From contig JBCCQA010000016.1 of assembly GCA_039024635.1 (NCBI GenBank), forward strand, positions 1 through 64,000: a DNA stretch of 64,000 nt, read 5' to 3'. The notes beneath the pieces were generated by a model. The model saw only the letters and a program-made list of their open reading frames with translations. It had not been told where the DNA came from and searched no databases. Position 1 is the stretch's first letter, and every line of letters begins with the position of its first letter. Below are positions 15,977 through 25,333 of the stretch, piece by piece. A program made the position numbers and the translations under genes. This stretch comes from Kuafuiihalomonas sp039024635. Lineage in GTDB: Bacteria > Myxococcota > Kuafuiibacteriia > Kuafuiibacteriales > Kuafuiibacteriaceae.

Positions 15977-17014
15977 TCACTCGAAGACGTCGCCCACACT
16001 CACCACCAAGATCAGGCCGAGGAGGAGCAGAAACCCTGCGACATGGATGTAGCTCTCGAGCCTCTGCTCGATGGGCTTTCGACGGACGGCGGCGAAGAGC
16101 AGGAACATCAGTCGTCCACCATCCAGGGCGGGCAGCGGCAGCAAATTGAAGAAGCCGAGGGCCACCGAGAGGCCGGCCACCATCACCAAGGTGCCCGGCG
16201 CCGACCGCTGGGCGGTGTCGGACAGCTGCTTGACGATGCCGATGGGCCCATCCACAGCGCCCAGGCCCACCTGTCCCGTGACCAGGCCCGCAAGGCCCAT
16301 GAAAGCGTTCTTGGTCGCGAGCACGACTTTCTGGGCCGCCACGGATGCGCCCTTCACCACACCCAAGGGCCGAGAGCGGGTCTCAATGCCCTCATAGTGG
16401 ATGCCGATCAGATAACCCCCACCCACCGGCTCGGGCTGCACCTGGATCATTTGAGTCTCGCCCTCTCTTCGAACCGAAAAGGCGATCGGCTCACCCTCGG
16501 ACGCCTGAATGACGGCCCGCACGTCGTCGAAGGCTTCGAAAGGCCCATCTTGGGTCCCGATCAGAATGTCGCCTTCCTCCAGGCCCGCCTGGGCCGCCGC
16601 CGATTCGGCCTTGATGTCCGTGACCCGGATGGGTGGCATCTGCTCGACGTAGAAGAAGGCGAAGAAACCAAAAAAGAGCAGAAAAGCCAGGATGTAGTTG
16701 GCGACGGGACCGGCCAGGATGGTGCCGAACTTCGCGAAGAAAGGCTTGGCATGGTAGCCCGCCGGGTCGTCGTGCGGCGTCCCATCCTCAGGGTTCATGC
16801 CGTCGATGGCGACGTAGCCCCCAAAGGGAATGAGGCTGACTACGAACTCGGTTTCGCCCCGGGTCCCGGTCTTGTAGATGACGGGGCCGAAGCCGATCGA
16901 GAAGCGGCTCACCCGCATGCCCGACCATTTGGCGGCGAAGTAGTGGCCCGCCTCATGAAAGATGATCAGGACCCCGACCGCGAGGATGGCCAGCACGATG
17001 GAAGCAATCGCCAC
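15977..17014 (-). CDS. rseP: RseP-type site-2 intramembrane metalloprotease
   Basis: 345 aa if started at GTG 17014; an in-frame TTG near 17050 would add 12 residues. Anything longer would run into the divergent lolC/E gene. The first membrane helix carries the zinc motif HEAGH, and the last part has NLLPLPALDGGR, which supplies the Asp ligand. A single PDZ domain lies between (AESAAAQAGLEEGDIL near the middle), with four membrane segments overall. The family cuts anti-sigma factors such as RseA within the membrane. E. coli RseP has two PDZ domains, this protein one, as in many Gram-positive and deltaproteobacterial homologues. The substrate is unknown. Confidence 0.92.
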   Translation of the reverse strand: MAIASIVLAILAVGVLIIFHEAGHYFAAKWSGMRVSRFSIGFGPVIYKTGTRGETEFVVSLIPFGGYVAIDGMNPEDGTPHDDPAGYHAKPFFAKFGTILAGPVANYILAFLLFFGFFAFFYVEQMPPIRVTDIKAESAAAQAGLEEGDILIGTQDGPFEAFDDVRAVIQASEGEPIAFSVRREGETQMIQVQPEPVGGGYLIGIHYEGIETRSRPLGVVKGASVAAQKVVLATKNAFMGLAGLVTGQVGLGAVDGPIGIVKQLSDTAQRSAPGTLVMVAGLSVALGFFNLLPLPALDGGRLMFLLFAAVRRKPIEQRLESYIHVAGFLLLLGLILVVSVGDVFE

Positions 17015-17071
17015 GCAGCAAGTGGGCCCGGGCAGGCGAGTCCAAGTCAACCAAAGCGCGGCCTGTGACGC

Positions 17072-18397
17072 ATGAAGCTCCCATTCGAAGTCGAGGTCGC
17101 CTTCCGCTACCTCCAAGCCCGCCGCAAAGCCGGCATCTCGTTAACGAGTTTTCTCACCATCGCCGGCGTGGGCCTCGGCGTGGCCGCCCTCACCGTGGTG
17201 ACCTCGGTGTGGAACGGCTTCGAGCGTGAGTTTCTGGAGAAGCTCTTGGGGGTGAACGCCCACGCCGTGGTGCTGCGTCGCTTCGACGTCTTTCGAGATC
17301 ACGTGCCGAAGGCCGAGCAGCTGCGCGCCCACCCCCGCGTCCTGGAGGTGTCCCCGATCGTGTACAGCGAGGTCATCGTCCAGTCGGCCCGGGGCGTCCA
17401 GGGGGTGGCCATCAAGGGTGTGGATCCGGATCGGGTGGTGAACCTACCCCTCGCGGACTACATCGCCCGCACAGGGACGGTGGCTTCGACCGTGCTGGAC
17501 CGACTTCGCAGCGAAGAGAGCGAGCGCGAAGGAGACGAGACGCCGGGCATGATCATCGGCCACGGCTTGCAGGAAGTCCTGCACGTAGAGCCAGGCGAGC
17601 TGGTCACCATCATCTCTCCCTACGGCGGGAAAGGAGGACGGGCCCGGACGAAGCAGTTCGAGATAGCCGGGGTCTTCCGCTCCGGCATGTTCGAGTTCGA
17701 CTCGCGCATGGTCTTCATCGGGCTGGAACCGGCCCAGTCCTTTTTTCAGCTCTACGATACAGTGACGGGCCTGGAAGTGTGGACCGAGGATCCGATCAGC
17801 AGCCAGACTACCGTTCACGAAGCGCTGGCCGACATCTCCGACATCGACATGCTCGCCTACGAGGTGAAGGACTGGTCGGTCACCAACCGCAGCGTGTTCG
17901 GCGCCGTGAACCAACAGAAGGCGGTGATCAGCCTCGTCCTCTCTTTCATCGTGCTCGTGGCCGCCTTCAACATCATGGCTACGCTCTTTCTCCTCATTCT
18001 CGAGAAGAGACGAGAGATCGCCATCCTCAAGAGCCTGGGAGCCAGCCGTCGCTCCATCCTAGGTATCTTCGTCCTCGACGGTCAGCTGATCGGCCTCACG
18101 GGGTGCATTAGCGGCCTCGCCCTGGGGCTGGTGGTCTGTGGACTCATCGGCCGTTACGGCCTTCGCCTGGATCCTCGGGTCTACTACGTCGAGAACATGC
18201 CCATCGTCGTGAACCCGCTAGAGATCGGCCTCATCGTCGGGGGCGCCATGGTGCTCGCGACCGCAGCCACGCTTCTGCCCGCGTGGACGGCGGCGCGACT
18301 GGATCCCGTGGCCGGTCTCACTCAGCGAATGGGGCAGCGACGTCCAGCCGCTGCCCCGGATGCCGAGGCTCAGCCCGACTCGGGGATGGCTCGGTAG
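17072..18397 (+). CDS. lolE: LolC/LolE-family lipoprotein-releasing ABC permease
   Basis: 441 aa from ATG 17072. The N-terminus (FEVEVAFRYLQARRKAG, SLTSFLTIAGVGLGVAALTVV) is the hallmark of LolC/E permeases, followed by a MacB-type periplasmic domain and three C-terminal helices (FtsX fold) with EKRREIAILKSLGAS. These permeases pull mature lipoproteins from the inner membrane and hand them to LolA. Whether it is LolC, LolE or the combined LolF form cannot be decided. The LolD ATPase is not next door, which is unusual. The many lipoproteins in this window are its likely clients. Confidence 0.9.
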   Translation: MKLPFEVEVAFRYLQARRKAGISLTSFLTIAGVGLGVAALTVVTSVWNGFEREFLEKLLGVNAHAVVLRRFDVFRDHVPKAEQLRAHPRVLEVSPIVYSEVIVQSARGVQGVAIKGVDPDRVVNLPLADYIARTGTVASTVLDRLRSEESEREGDETPGMIIGHGLQEVLHVEPGELVTIISPYGGKGGRARTKQFEIAGVFRSGMFEFDSRMVFIGLEPAQSFFQLYDTVTGLEVWTEDPISSQTTVHEALADISDIDMLAYEVKDWSVTNRSVFGAVNQQKAVISLVLSFIVLVAAFNIMATLFLLILEKRREIAILKSLGASRRSILGIFVLDGQLIGLTGCISGLALGLVVCGLIGRYGLRLDPRVYYVENMPIVVNPLEIGLIVGGAMVLATAATLLPAWTAARLDPVAGLTQRMGQRRPAAAPDAEAQPDSGMAR

Positions 18398-18422
18398 TGG
18401 TCGGTTTGCTAGCCTCCACTTC

Positions 18423-19178
18423 GTGCGGCAGCTCGAGCTCAGCTTCGAGCGCTCCGTCCCCGTGGCCCGGTCCGGAACCGGCGTCGTCGTCGGCGGATGG
18501 AGCGACACGGAGCGCGTCCAGTACATGCTGCGCGCCCTCATCGGGCCGAAAGTCCTCGTTCGCCTGACCTCCAACCGGAGCACCATGCTCTCCTACGAGT
18601 GGCGTCGAGGCGTGCTCTATCTTCGCCTCCATCGAGCCTTCGCCGAAGCTCAGCTCCCCGTCCTCAAAGCGGTGGCGGCCTTCACCGGCGTCGGTCGGTA
18701 CACCAAGGCGAGGGCCCGAATAATCGACCGATTCATCGATGCTGCATCACCCCGACGCCAGCCCTGTGACCGAGGCCCCATTCGATCCCAGGGCCAGGTT
18801 CACGATCTGAAAACGACCTTGGAAGACCTCAATCGTAGCTTCTTCGACGGTCGAATCGAGGCCGAGATCACCTGGGCCGTGCGGCGAGCTCGACGCGGCG
18901 GTCGTAAGCGGACCATTCGACTAGGTACCTACGTCGACGACCTCAAACTGATCCGCGTCCATCCGGCCTTGGACCAGGTCTTCGTGCCCGAGTTCTACCT
19001 TCGCTCGGTAGTGTTTCACGAGATGCTGCATCAAGTCTTCGGCATCGAGCGCAGTCCAAGCGGTCGAAGGATCATCCACTCCGCCGCTTTTCGTCGGGCC
19101 GAACGGGCTTTCCCCGACCACGAACGGGCCCAAGAGTGGGAGCATCGAAACCTGGCGCGGCTCCTTCAGTCGGCCTGA
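18423..19178 (+). CDS. SprT-like putative zinc metalloprotein
   Basis: 251 aa from GTG 18423; an alternative ATG at 18360 would overlap the permease gene. The C-terminal half has the HEMLHQVFG zinc motif near residue 198 and an earlier Leu-Asn-Arg-Ser-Phe-Phe-Asp-Gly-Arg-Ile segment that matches the start of SprT-like domains. The N-terminal ~120 residues are Arg-rich and unfamiliar. SprT relatives include DNA-protein crosslink proteases, but many bacterial ones are uncharacterised. It abuts the convergent tRNA nucleotidyltransferase with no spacer. Confidence 0.8.
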   Translation: MRQLELSFERSVPVARSGTGVVVGGWSDTERVQYMLRALIGPKVLVRLTSNRSTMLSYEWRRGVLYLRLHRAFAEAQLPVLKAVAAFTGVGRYTKARARIIDRFIDAASPRRQPCDRGPIRSQGQVHDLKTTLEDLNRSFFDGRIEAEITWAVRRARRGGRKRTIRLGTYVDDLKLIRVHPALDQVFVPEFYLRSVVFHEMLHQVFGIERSPSGRRIIHSAAFRRAERAFPDHERAQEWEHRNLARLLQSA

Positions 19179-20399
19179 TCAGGACAGCCGTTCTTTGACC
19201 CAGGCCTCGGCTTCCGCTCGGGTTCTGATTCGGCGCTGCAATACCTGTTCGTCCACCCCCGCCAAGAGGGCCTTGAAGGCCGGTCCGGGTGACAGTCCCA
19301 TGGCCTGGAGCTCTCTTCCGCTCAGCAGAGGACGAGGCGGAAGAGGATCGGTACGCAGACTCCGAACGGCGTCTTCCAAGGCCCGATAACCGTCCCGAGC
19401 GCCCAGAGCCTCGGCGTAGGCCTGGAGGGTCGGCACCGACTCGTCCGCCGCCATACGCAAGAGGTCGAGGGCCGGTGCCGCCCGGCGAAGTGTCTCTCTT
19501 CGCTCCAATAGAGTACGACAGGCACGCACACGTTCCCGGCTCGCTCGCATACTGCGCAACGCCCGTTCGGCCTCATCCGGGCTTAGTTCGCCCAGCAGTA
19601 TAGCCCAGGCACAGTGGATGCGCTCCGGCTCGGGGAGGACCCGCCAAGCTCCGTGCTCGACGAGTCGGGCCAGGACGTTTGACCGAGCCTCGGGCCCACG
19701 AGGCAGAAAGGGCAGCGCCGATGAAGCAAGGCCCGTCTCGTCCATCAAGGTGAGCCCTCGCTCCGGAAAAGCGCTGTCGAGCACGCCGTCGACCTCGATG
19801 ACGATCCGCTCCACGCTCACGTCCCACACTTCGGCTGCATGGCGCTTCACGGCCGCCAAGGTATCGGACTCCAGCTCGAAGCCGAATCGAGCAGCGAAGC
19901 GAATTGCGCGCAGCATCCGCAGGCGATCTTCTGCGAAGCGCCGATCAGGCTCGCCCACCGCTCTTACCAAGCCCGCCTCTAGGTCGGCCCGACCGCCTAC
20001 GACGTCGATGACCTCGTCGCTCTCGGGGTTCATGAGGAGCGCGTTGATGGTGAAGTCGCGACGGGCGACGTCTTCTTCGAGAGTGTCGGCGTAGCGGACG
20101 CTCTCGGGGCGCCGGCCGTCGGTATAGCTGCCGTCGGCGCGGAAGGTGGCGACCTCGTAGGCATGCTTGTCGATCCGCACCTGGACCACGCCGAAAGCGG
20201 CACCGATCATCCGGGTCCGGCGAAAGAGCTGGGCAATCCGCTCAGGACGGGCGTCGGTCACAACGTCGTAGTCCTTCGGCTGCTGACCGAGAAGAAGGTC
20301 TCGCACGCTCCCACCAGCAAAGAAGGCCTGGTGTCCGGCCCCTCGAAGCACGCGGGCGACCTTTTGGGCCCCGGCTCTCAGCGTACGCTCAGTCTCCAT
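19179..20399 (-). CDS. tRNA nucleotidyltransferase / poly(A) polymerase family protein
   Basis: 406 aa from ATG 20399; the longer frame upstream lies over the next gene. Class II nucleotidyltransferase signature residues are all present: FAGGSVRDLLLG, the metal-binding DYDVVTD, RRDFTINAL, and EDRLRMLRAIRFAARF. These enzymes add CCA or A residues to RNA 3' ends. The tRNA-Leu(GAG) gene in this window lacks an encoded CCA, so a CCA-adding enzyme is needed. Sequence alone does not separate CCA-adding from poly(A) activity. The start overlaps the end of the lipoprotein gene at 20389 by 11 bp, so it may be transcribed with it. Confidence 0.92.
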   Translation of the reverse strand: METERTLRAGAQKVARVLRGAGHQAFFAGGSVRDLLLGQQPKDYDVVTDARPERIAQLFRRTRMIGAAFGVVQVRIDKHAYEVATFRADGSYTDGRRPESVRYADTLEEDVARRDFTINALLMNPESDEVIDVVGGRADLEAGLVRAVGEPDRRFAEDRLRMLRAIRFAARFGFELESDTLAAVKRHAAEVWDVSVERIVIEVDGVLDSAFPERGLTLMDETGLASSALPFLPRGPEARSNVLARLVEHGAWRVLPEPERIHCAWAILLGELSPDEAERALRSMRASRERVRACRTLLERRETLRRAAPALDLLRMAADESVPTLQAYAEALGARDGYRALEDAVRSLRTDPLPPRPLLSGRELQAMGLSPGPAFKALLAGVDEQVLQRRIRTRAEAEAWVKERLS

Positions 20400-21684
20400 G
20401 CAGGATTGCGGCTCCCCGAGGGCGGTAGCGTAGTCCCTCGACCGGATCCTCTGGGTACAGGGTGTTGCTGGTCTCGGGCAATGCGCCGAAGCGCGCCCGG
20501 AGCAGCGTGAGACCGGGTTCTCCACCTGCCTCACCCCCGGCCACCAGCACCCCGTGACGGCCCGAGCCATCCATCACGACGCCGGTCACATCGTCGAAGC
20601 CGGGGGAGGCTCCTGGCAGGCCACCTTGCGAGAAGACCGAGTAGCCATAGAGGGTAGAGCGTGGTCCGGCCTCGGAAACCGTCACCACGCCATCGAGCGC
20701 CGAGGACCAGCTCGCGAGTCCGCCAGGGGCCGAGAGGCTTCCATCGAGCTGAACCGAACGGCCCGAGGCGAGATCGACCGCGGCCAAACGGGGACTACTG
20801 GAGGAGGTGGCGTAGGCGACGCCAGTGGCCGGATTGACGGCCAACCCCGCGGCGTCGGGCAGAAGCGGCAGAGACTCGGCCTGCTGTCGGCGAAGATCCA
20901 CCGTCACCACGCCGGGCGGGGAGATGTCGATGGCGAGCAGAGCCCGACGTCCCCGAGGATCGACGGCGACGTCGAGGACCCGCCCCCCCACGACCAAGGG
21001 CGCACCCAAGACCTCCTCCGCCTCCAGATCCACGAAGCTCAGAAAACCCCCGCCTGCGGCAACGCCGATGCCGGCTTCAGCCGGGCCCACCACCACGTCG
21101 GGGACGTGGTTGAGAGGGATGTTGCGGTAGGAGAGATCTTCGGCGTCGACAATCCCGACGAAGCCATCCCGACCCCGCTGCTCGGCCACCAGGAGGCCGC
21201 GCCCTCCCCAGGCAGTCACGGCTCGAGCCACCGAACCGGCCTGGCCGACCTGAAAGCGAGCCGCTACGGTCCGGCGCACGACGTCGATGCCGAGGACCAA
21301 TCGTCCGGGCTCGCCAGGGAGGGGATCGTCCTGGTGGATGACGAAAGCCAGGTTGCGCCGAAGCAGTATCCTCGGCACCTCGCCCTCGAGGCTCCGCTGG
21401 CTGAAGCGACCGTAGCCGACCACGTTACCCTCAGGATCGAAGGCTTGTAGAACGGCGCTGAAGCGTTCGCTGGGAAAGTCCTCAAGCTCCAAGAAGGCGG
21501 CATCAGCCGGTCCTTCGGCGATGGCGCTTTCGCCCGAATCCCCAACCAGCTCCAGCCGGAGACGCGTTGCCCCGCCCGACACCGGGTCCAGCACCGATTC
21601 GCCGGCCCGCTGGATCTCGATTCGGAGGCTGCTCGACTCTCCACAAGCGGCCAGGGCGAGGACGACGACGAGCCCCGCCCTCAA
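20389..21684 (-). CDS. lipoprotein with beta-propeller-like repeats
   Basis: 431 aa from TTG 21684, which overlaps the upstream stop by 4 bp (TTGA). Signal peptide with lipobox Leu-Ala-Ala-Cys (Cys14). The region from about 120 to 420 has repeated stretches ending in VDLxxG or similar (for example FVDLEAEEVLG, AAVDLASGR), consistent with a seven-bladed propeller of the YVTN/NHL kind. The N-terminal 100 residues look like an Ig-like domain. Function unknown. It is coupled to the Cys-rich lipoprotein gene and overlaps the tRNA nucleotidyltransferase gene. Confidence 0.8.
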   Translation of the reverse strand: MRAGLVVVLALAACGESSSLRIEIQRAGESVLDPVSGGATRLRLELVGDSGESAIAEGPADAAFLELEDFPSERFSAVLQAFDPEGNVVGYGRFSQRSLEGEVPRILLRRNLAFVIHQDDPLPGEPGRLVLGIDVVRRTVAARFQVGQAGSVARAVTAWGGRGLLVAEQRGRDGFVGIVDAEDLSYRNIPLNHVPDVVVGPAEAGIGVAAGGGFLSFVDLEAEEVLGAPLVVGGRVLDVAVDPRGRRALLAIDISPPGVVTVDLRRQQAESLPLLPDAAGLAVNPATGVAYATSSSSPRLAAVDLASGRSVQLDGSLSAPGGLASWSSALDGVVTVSEAGPRSTLYGYSVFSQGGLPGASPGFDDVTGVVMDGSGRHGVLVAGGEAGGEPGLTLLRARFGALPETSNTLYPEDPVEGLRYRPRGAAILHGD

Positions 21685-23210
21685 GGCCGGCTCCTGATTT
21701 GGATGTCATCCACCCCGATGCGGGCAAACTCGCTCAAGCGAGGAAGAAAGCGTATGCGTGTCTCGGCGCCCAGGAGCTGAGCAGGGAGCGCTGCCCGAGC
21801 CCGACCGATGCTCCAGTCGATCCCGGACTGGCCGGTGAGGCGAAGTCCGTTGCTTCGCTGGGCGTCGGGGGGGAGCACCTGGATTCCGTCTTCGAAGACC
21901 AAGTCGACCCAGGCCTCAGGGGAATCGCAGCTCCCGGCGCACGCCTGGACACGAACCTCCTGAGGGCCTTCGGTCCAGTCACACGCCGAAGTCCCCTGCT
22001 CGCTCACGGTCCGGACTGATCCGATGTTGAAAGGAACATACCTGAATTCCAAGAAGAGGGGACCGGCGGCCCCACTCAGATCGATGGGCGGCGAAGTCAG
22101 CGCCTGCTCGGCTTCGGTCAGCTGCGCCCTCGGATAGTCCACGGGCGTCGAAAAGCAGCCGTCGGCGCCTAGCGTCTCGCAGCGCGCGCGAAGCTCCAGC
22201 TGTCGGGGCCCGGGCCGCTGGGCGTCTTCGCAGACCGTACAGTCACGGCAGGGACTACAGTCTGCGCAGCCCGCCTCCTCTTCGCAGCGTTCGCAGGCTT
22301 CGGAGAGCGCATCTTCACAAGGCTCGGCGCAGGCCGAGCTTCGACAGCTGCGACAAGCCTCCTCGTCGCAGGCGGGACAGGCGCTGCACACTCTGTCAGC
22401 CGCTCGCTGCTCACAGCTGGTGAGAAAGCCCCCCTCCACTGGGGTAGCTCGAGCTTGGCACGCATCGCAGCTCTCGCAAACGCCCTGACACTCGATTGGC
22501 GTTTGGTCTGGAGGGGGCTCCGTATCGCAATCCTGCCGGGCCGGACCGCAGTTGAGCCGAGGCTCGACCGACTGGAGCGGACAGTCGAGGATCGACGGGG
22601 CCACCAGGGGCGGATTGAGAATGCAGTCCAAACAGCAGGCGCATGCCCGGCAGGTCGGAGCGGTGCGGGCTGTCCCCTTCTCAGGCGCAGGCTCGGTCCC
22701 CAGGACGGCGAACCGTCGTCCTTCCGCCGCCGGGCCTCCGGGGTCGACGCCACCGCAGTCGCCGTCGCAGTCGAAGGCCAAGTCCTGGCTGGGGTTGCGA
22801 AGCGTCCCCCCGCCCCCCCATCCCAGGCCAGCCAGGCTGGGTATCTCGTCGCCGGTGCCTTCGAAGCCTTCCCGGTAGAAGGCGCAGCGCCCGCTCAAGC
22901 AGGTCTCTCCGCTCGGGCAAGCAACCTGGGGGCAGCCGGGTCGACAAAGCTGCTGCTCGCAGATGGCGGAGCGCACCTCCTCATCGATCTCGCACTCTGG
23001 GTCGACCAAGGCCCGGCAGTCGGCGTCGATCAGGCAGGTCGCCCGGCACCGACCGTCGACGCACGCGAGCTGATTAAAGCCGGCCTCCACGCAGTCCCCG
23101 CTGCTCCCGCAGGCTTCGCCCTCCAAAGCGACCCGGCAACGCTGCTCCCCACAACCGAGCGGTCCGAGCAGGCCTATCAGCAGTAGAAGCCTGAACCCGC
23201 GTCCCGACAC
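21681..23210 (-). CDS. very cysteine-rich lipoprotein
   Basis: 509 aa from GTG 23210. The leader is hydrophobic up to Cys20 (Pro-Leu-Gly-Cys), probably lipidated. The first 110 residues carry the Cys-spaced pattern common in myxobacterial surface proteins (GDCVEAGF, CRATCLIDADCR). Between about 180 and 340 there is a dense run of Cys-x-x-Cys pairs. The C-terminal 150 residues read as a beta-sandwich of the lectin or MAM-like kind that ends in DDIQI, a typical last strand. It is the first gene of a unit with the propeller lipoprotein, so the two may form an outer-surface complex. No known function. Confidence 0.8.
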   Translation of the reverse strand: MSGRGFRLLLLIGLLGPLGCGEQRCRVALEGEACGSSGDCVEAGFNQLACVDGRCRATCLIDADCRALVDPECEIDEEVRSAICEQQLCRPGCPQVACPSGETCLSGRCAFYREGFEGTGDEIPSLAGLGWGGGGTLRNPSQDLAFDCDGDCGGVDPGGPAAEGRRFAVLGTEPAPEKGTARTAPTCRACACCLDCILNPPLVAPSILDCPLQSVEPRLNCGPARQDCDTEPPPDQTPIECQGVCESCDACQARATPVEGGFLTSCEQRAADRVCSACPACDEEACRSCRSSACAEPCEDALSEACERCEEEAGCADCSPCRDCTVCEDAQRPGPRQLELRARCETLGADGCFSTPVDYPRAQLTEAEQALTSPPIDLSGAAGPLFLEFRYVPFNIGSVRTVSEQGTSACDWTEGPQEVRVQACAGSCDSPEAWVDLVFEDGIQVLPPDAQRSNGLRLTGQSGIDWSIGRARAALPAQLLGAETRIRFLPRLSEFARIGVDDIQIRSRP

Positions 23211-23222
23211 CCCATCACGCTA

Positions 23223-24248
23223 TCAGCGCATCAACTCCAGGGCGAGCCGCTCCATGACCCGAAGGTCGGACAAGCGGCTGCCCTTGAGCAGACGATCGGC
23301 CCGCTTGATCCGGGCGTGGCCGACCACGAGTTGCGCTCGGCCGAAGCTGCGGGCCTGACGAGCGAGTTTGTCGGCCAAGAAAGGCGGAAGACCGAGGACG
23401 CTCGGGAGCTCCCGGGGCTCGCCTCGAGAAGCAAGATGGGCCTGAGCCCGCAACAGGAGCCGGACGTGCCGAGCCACCATGGCCAACAGCCGCAGCCCGG
23501 GCTCTCGCTGGGCGTTCATCAGGCGATGAAGGAGCTCGATGGCCTTGGCCCTGTCTCGAGTGCCGATCGCGTCGACCAGATCGAAAACCGACTCCTCTTT
23601 GACGTTCGCGACCAGCTCCGAGACGTCGACCCGGCCGATGGGCTCGGCCGCCCCCACCCCTTTGTAGAGCTCGAGCTTTTCCAAGGCCTGAACGGCCCCG
23701 GTCAGATCGGCCCCCACCGTCTCGGCCAGAAGCCGAGCCGCGCTGGACTCGATTCGGATGCGGCGCGTCCGAGCCTGAGCCTGGATGAGATCCGGCATCT
23801 GTTGGGGCTTGGGTCGCGGGAAACGCAGGGCCGCGCCCGCCTTCTGGAAGGCCTTGTAAACTTTGGCCCGGGCGTCGAACTTCTCGGCCACGAAAATGAG
23901 GACGGTGCTTTCGGATGGCTTCTCCAGGTACCGAAGCAGAACTTCCACCGGCTCCATTTTCATCTTGTCGGCCTGTTGGACCCGGACCACCCGACGCTCC
24001 GCGAAGGCGGGCAAGGTCATGGCTGCATCTAGGACGCGAGACAGATCGGCTTCTTTGCCGGTGAAGCTCTCGTAGTTGAAGTCCCGTGCGCCAGGAGGCA
24101 GGGCCACGTCCAAGAGCCGGGCCAGGAAGCTCTCCACCAGCACCCGCTCCTCACCGTCGATGGCGTACACCGGCTGAGGACCCTTCTTTTCAAGTTCGGC
24201 GAAGGGATCGACGGCCTTCTTGGCCCGGGGACCTCGTCGAGTGGCCAT
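23223..24248 (-). CDS. holA: DNA polymerase III delta subunit (clamp loader)
   Basis: 341 aa from ATG 24248, matching the family length of about 340. It begins with a basic stretch, then PVYAIDGEERVLVESFL, the usual HolA opening that lacks a functional ATP site. LPAFAERRVVRVQQADKMK and the C-terminal helical collar (AQREPGLRLLAMVARHVRLLL) follow. Delta opens the beta clamp in the clamp-loader complex. It lies 2 bp downstream of mreB on the same strand and may be co-transcribed with it. Confidence 0.92.
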   Translation of the reverse strand: MATRRGPRAKKAVDPFAELEKKGPQPVYAIDGEERVLVESFLARLLDVALPPGARDFNYESFTGKEADLSRVLDAAMTLPAFAERRVVRVQQADKMKMEPVEVLLRYLEKPSESTVLIFVAEKFDARAKVYKAFQKAGAALRFPRPKPQQMPDLIQAQARTRRIRIESSAARLLAETVGADLTGAVQALEKLELYKGVGAAEPIGRVDVSELVANVKEESVFDLVDAIGTRDRAKAIELLHRLMNAQREPGLRLLAMVARHVRLLLRAQAHLASRGEPRELPSVLGLPPFLADKLARQARSFGRAQLVVGHARIKRADRLLKGSRLSDLRVMERLALELMR

Positions 24249-24250
24249 GC

Positions 24251-25273
24251 TCAGAAGAGCAAACCGCGGTAGCGGTCCAGGTCTTCGAGGACGATGCCGA
24301 CGCCGTTCACGACGGCTAGGAGCGGCTCCTCGGCCACCATGGCCGGGATGCCGGTCTCTTCTCGAAGGAGGGTGTCGATACCCCGGAGCATGGCGCCGCC
24401 GCCGACGAGCACTATGCCTCGCTCGGCGAGATCGGCGGAGAGTTCGGGCGGTGTCTGCTCGAGGACCGTGCGCACTGCCTCGACCATCAGCTGCATGGTG
24501 TCCATCAAGGCCTCGCGAACGTCCTTGCCCGTCACCTTGATGGAGCGAGGTACGCCCGAGACCAGGTCTCGGCCCTTCAGCTCGGTCTCGGGGACTTCGA
24601 TCGAGTCGTGGACGTTGCCCATGTTGATCTTAAGACTCTCGGCCGAGCGCTCACCGATCAGGATGTTGGAGCGACGCCGGACGTACTGAATGATGGCCTC
24701 GTCCATCTTGTCCCCGGCCACCTTGAGGGTCCGATAGGTGACCAGACCTCCGAGGCTGATGACGGCCACGTCGGTCGTTCCGCCCCCGATGTCGACGATC
24801 ATGCTCCCTCGAGCGTCGAGGACGGGAAGGCCTGCGCCGACCGCCGCTGCCATCGGCTGTTCGATGAGGAGAACCTCCCGTACGCCGGCCGCCGTCGCTG
24901 CCTCCCGGACCGCTTTGGTCTCGACGTCGGTGATGCCGGCCGGGATCGAAATGACCAGACGGCTCCAGGACGTGCCCCGCTTTCGCTGCGCTTTGCGGAT
25001 GAAATACTTGAGCATGGCCTCGGTCACCGCGAAATCGGCGATGACGCCTTCCCGCATGGGCCGGATGGCCTCGATGTTGCCGGGAGTCCGCCCCAACATC
25101 TCTTTGGCCTCATGGCCAACGGCGAGGACCTTTCGGTTCTGGCTCTTCGTGATGGCGACGACCGAGGGCTCGTCGAGGACGATGCCCTCACCCTTGACGT
25201 GGACGAGGGTATTCGCAGTCCCCAGATCGATGGCGATGTCGGAGCCAAAGACTCCGAAAAGGCGGCCAAACAC
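24251..25273 (-). CDS. mreB: rod-shape determining actin homologue MreB
   Basis: 340 aa from GTG 25273. Actin-fold signatures are complete: phosphate 1 loop DIAIDLGTANTLV, phosphate 2 loop SMIVDIGGGTTDVAVISLGG, the EPMAAA-like QPMAAAVGAGLP and the C-terminal GGGAMLRGID adenosine site. MreB filaments position the cell-wall elongation machinery, so the cell is probably rod-shaped. mreC and mreD are not adjacent, which departs from the common order; here holA follows and a TerB-like gene precedes. Confidence 0.96.
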   Translation of the reverse strand: MFGRLFGVFGSDIAIDLGTANTLVHVKGEGIVLDEPSVVAITKSQNRKVLAVGHEAKEMLGRTPGNIEAIRPMREGVIADFAVTEAMLKYFIRKAQRKRGTSWSRLVISIPAGITDVETKAVREAATAAGVREVLLIEQPMAAAVGAGLPVLDARGSMIVDIGGGTTDVAVISLGGLVTYRTLKVAGDKMDEAIIQYVRRRSNILIGERSAESLKINMGNVHDSIEVPETELKGRDLVSGVPRSIKVTGKDVREALMDTMQLMVEAVRTVLEQTPPELSADLAERGIVLVGGGAMLRGIDTLLREETGIPAMVAEEPLLAVVNGVGIVLEDLDRYRGLLF

Positions 25274-25297
25274 GACGATCCGGGGCGGTAGCAGAAC

Positions 25298-25314
25298 GGG
25301 GACGGAGTGTCCCC
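25298..25314. other. short perfect hairpin between the terB-like gene and mreB
   Basis: GGGGAC and GTCCCC pair around a 5-base loop in the 60-bp gap ahead of mreB. There is no T-run, so a classical terminator is not supported. It could be an mRNA leader element. Confidence 0.3.
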
Positions 25315-25333
25315 AGGCAAAAGTCAGAAAGGC

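Noticed and set aside
15857..17068. 403-aa plus-strand ORF over rseP
   Set aside because: His/Asp/Arg-rich shadow of the membrane protease on the opposite strand.
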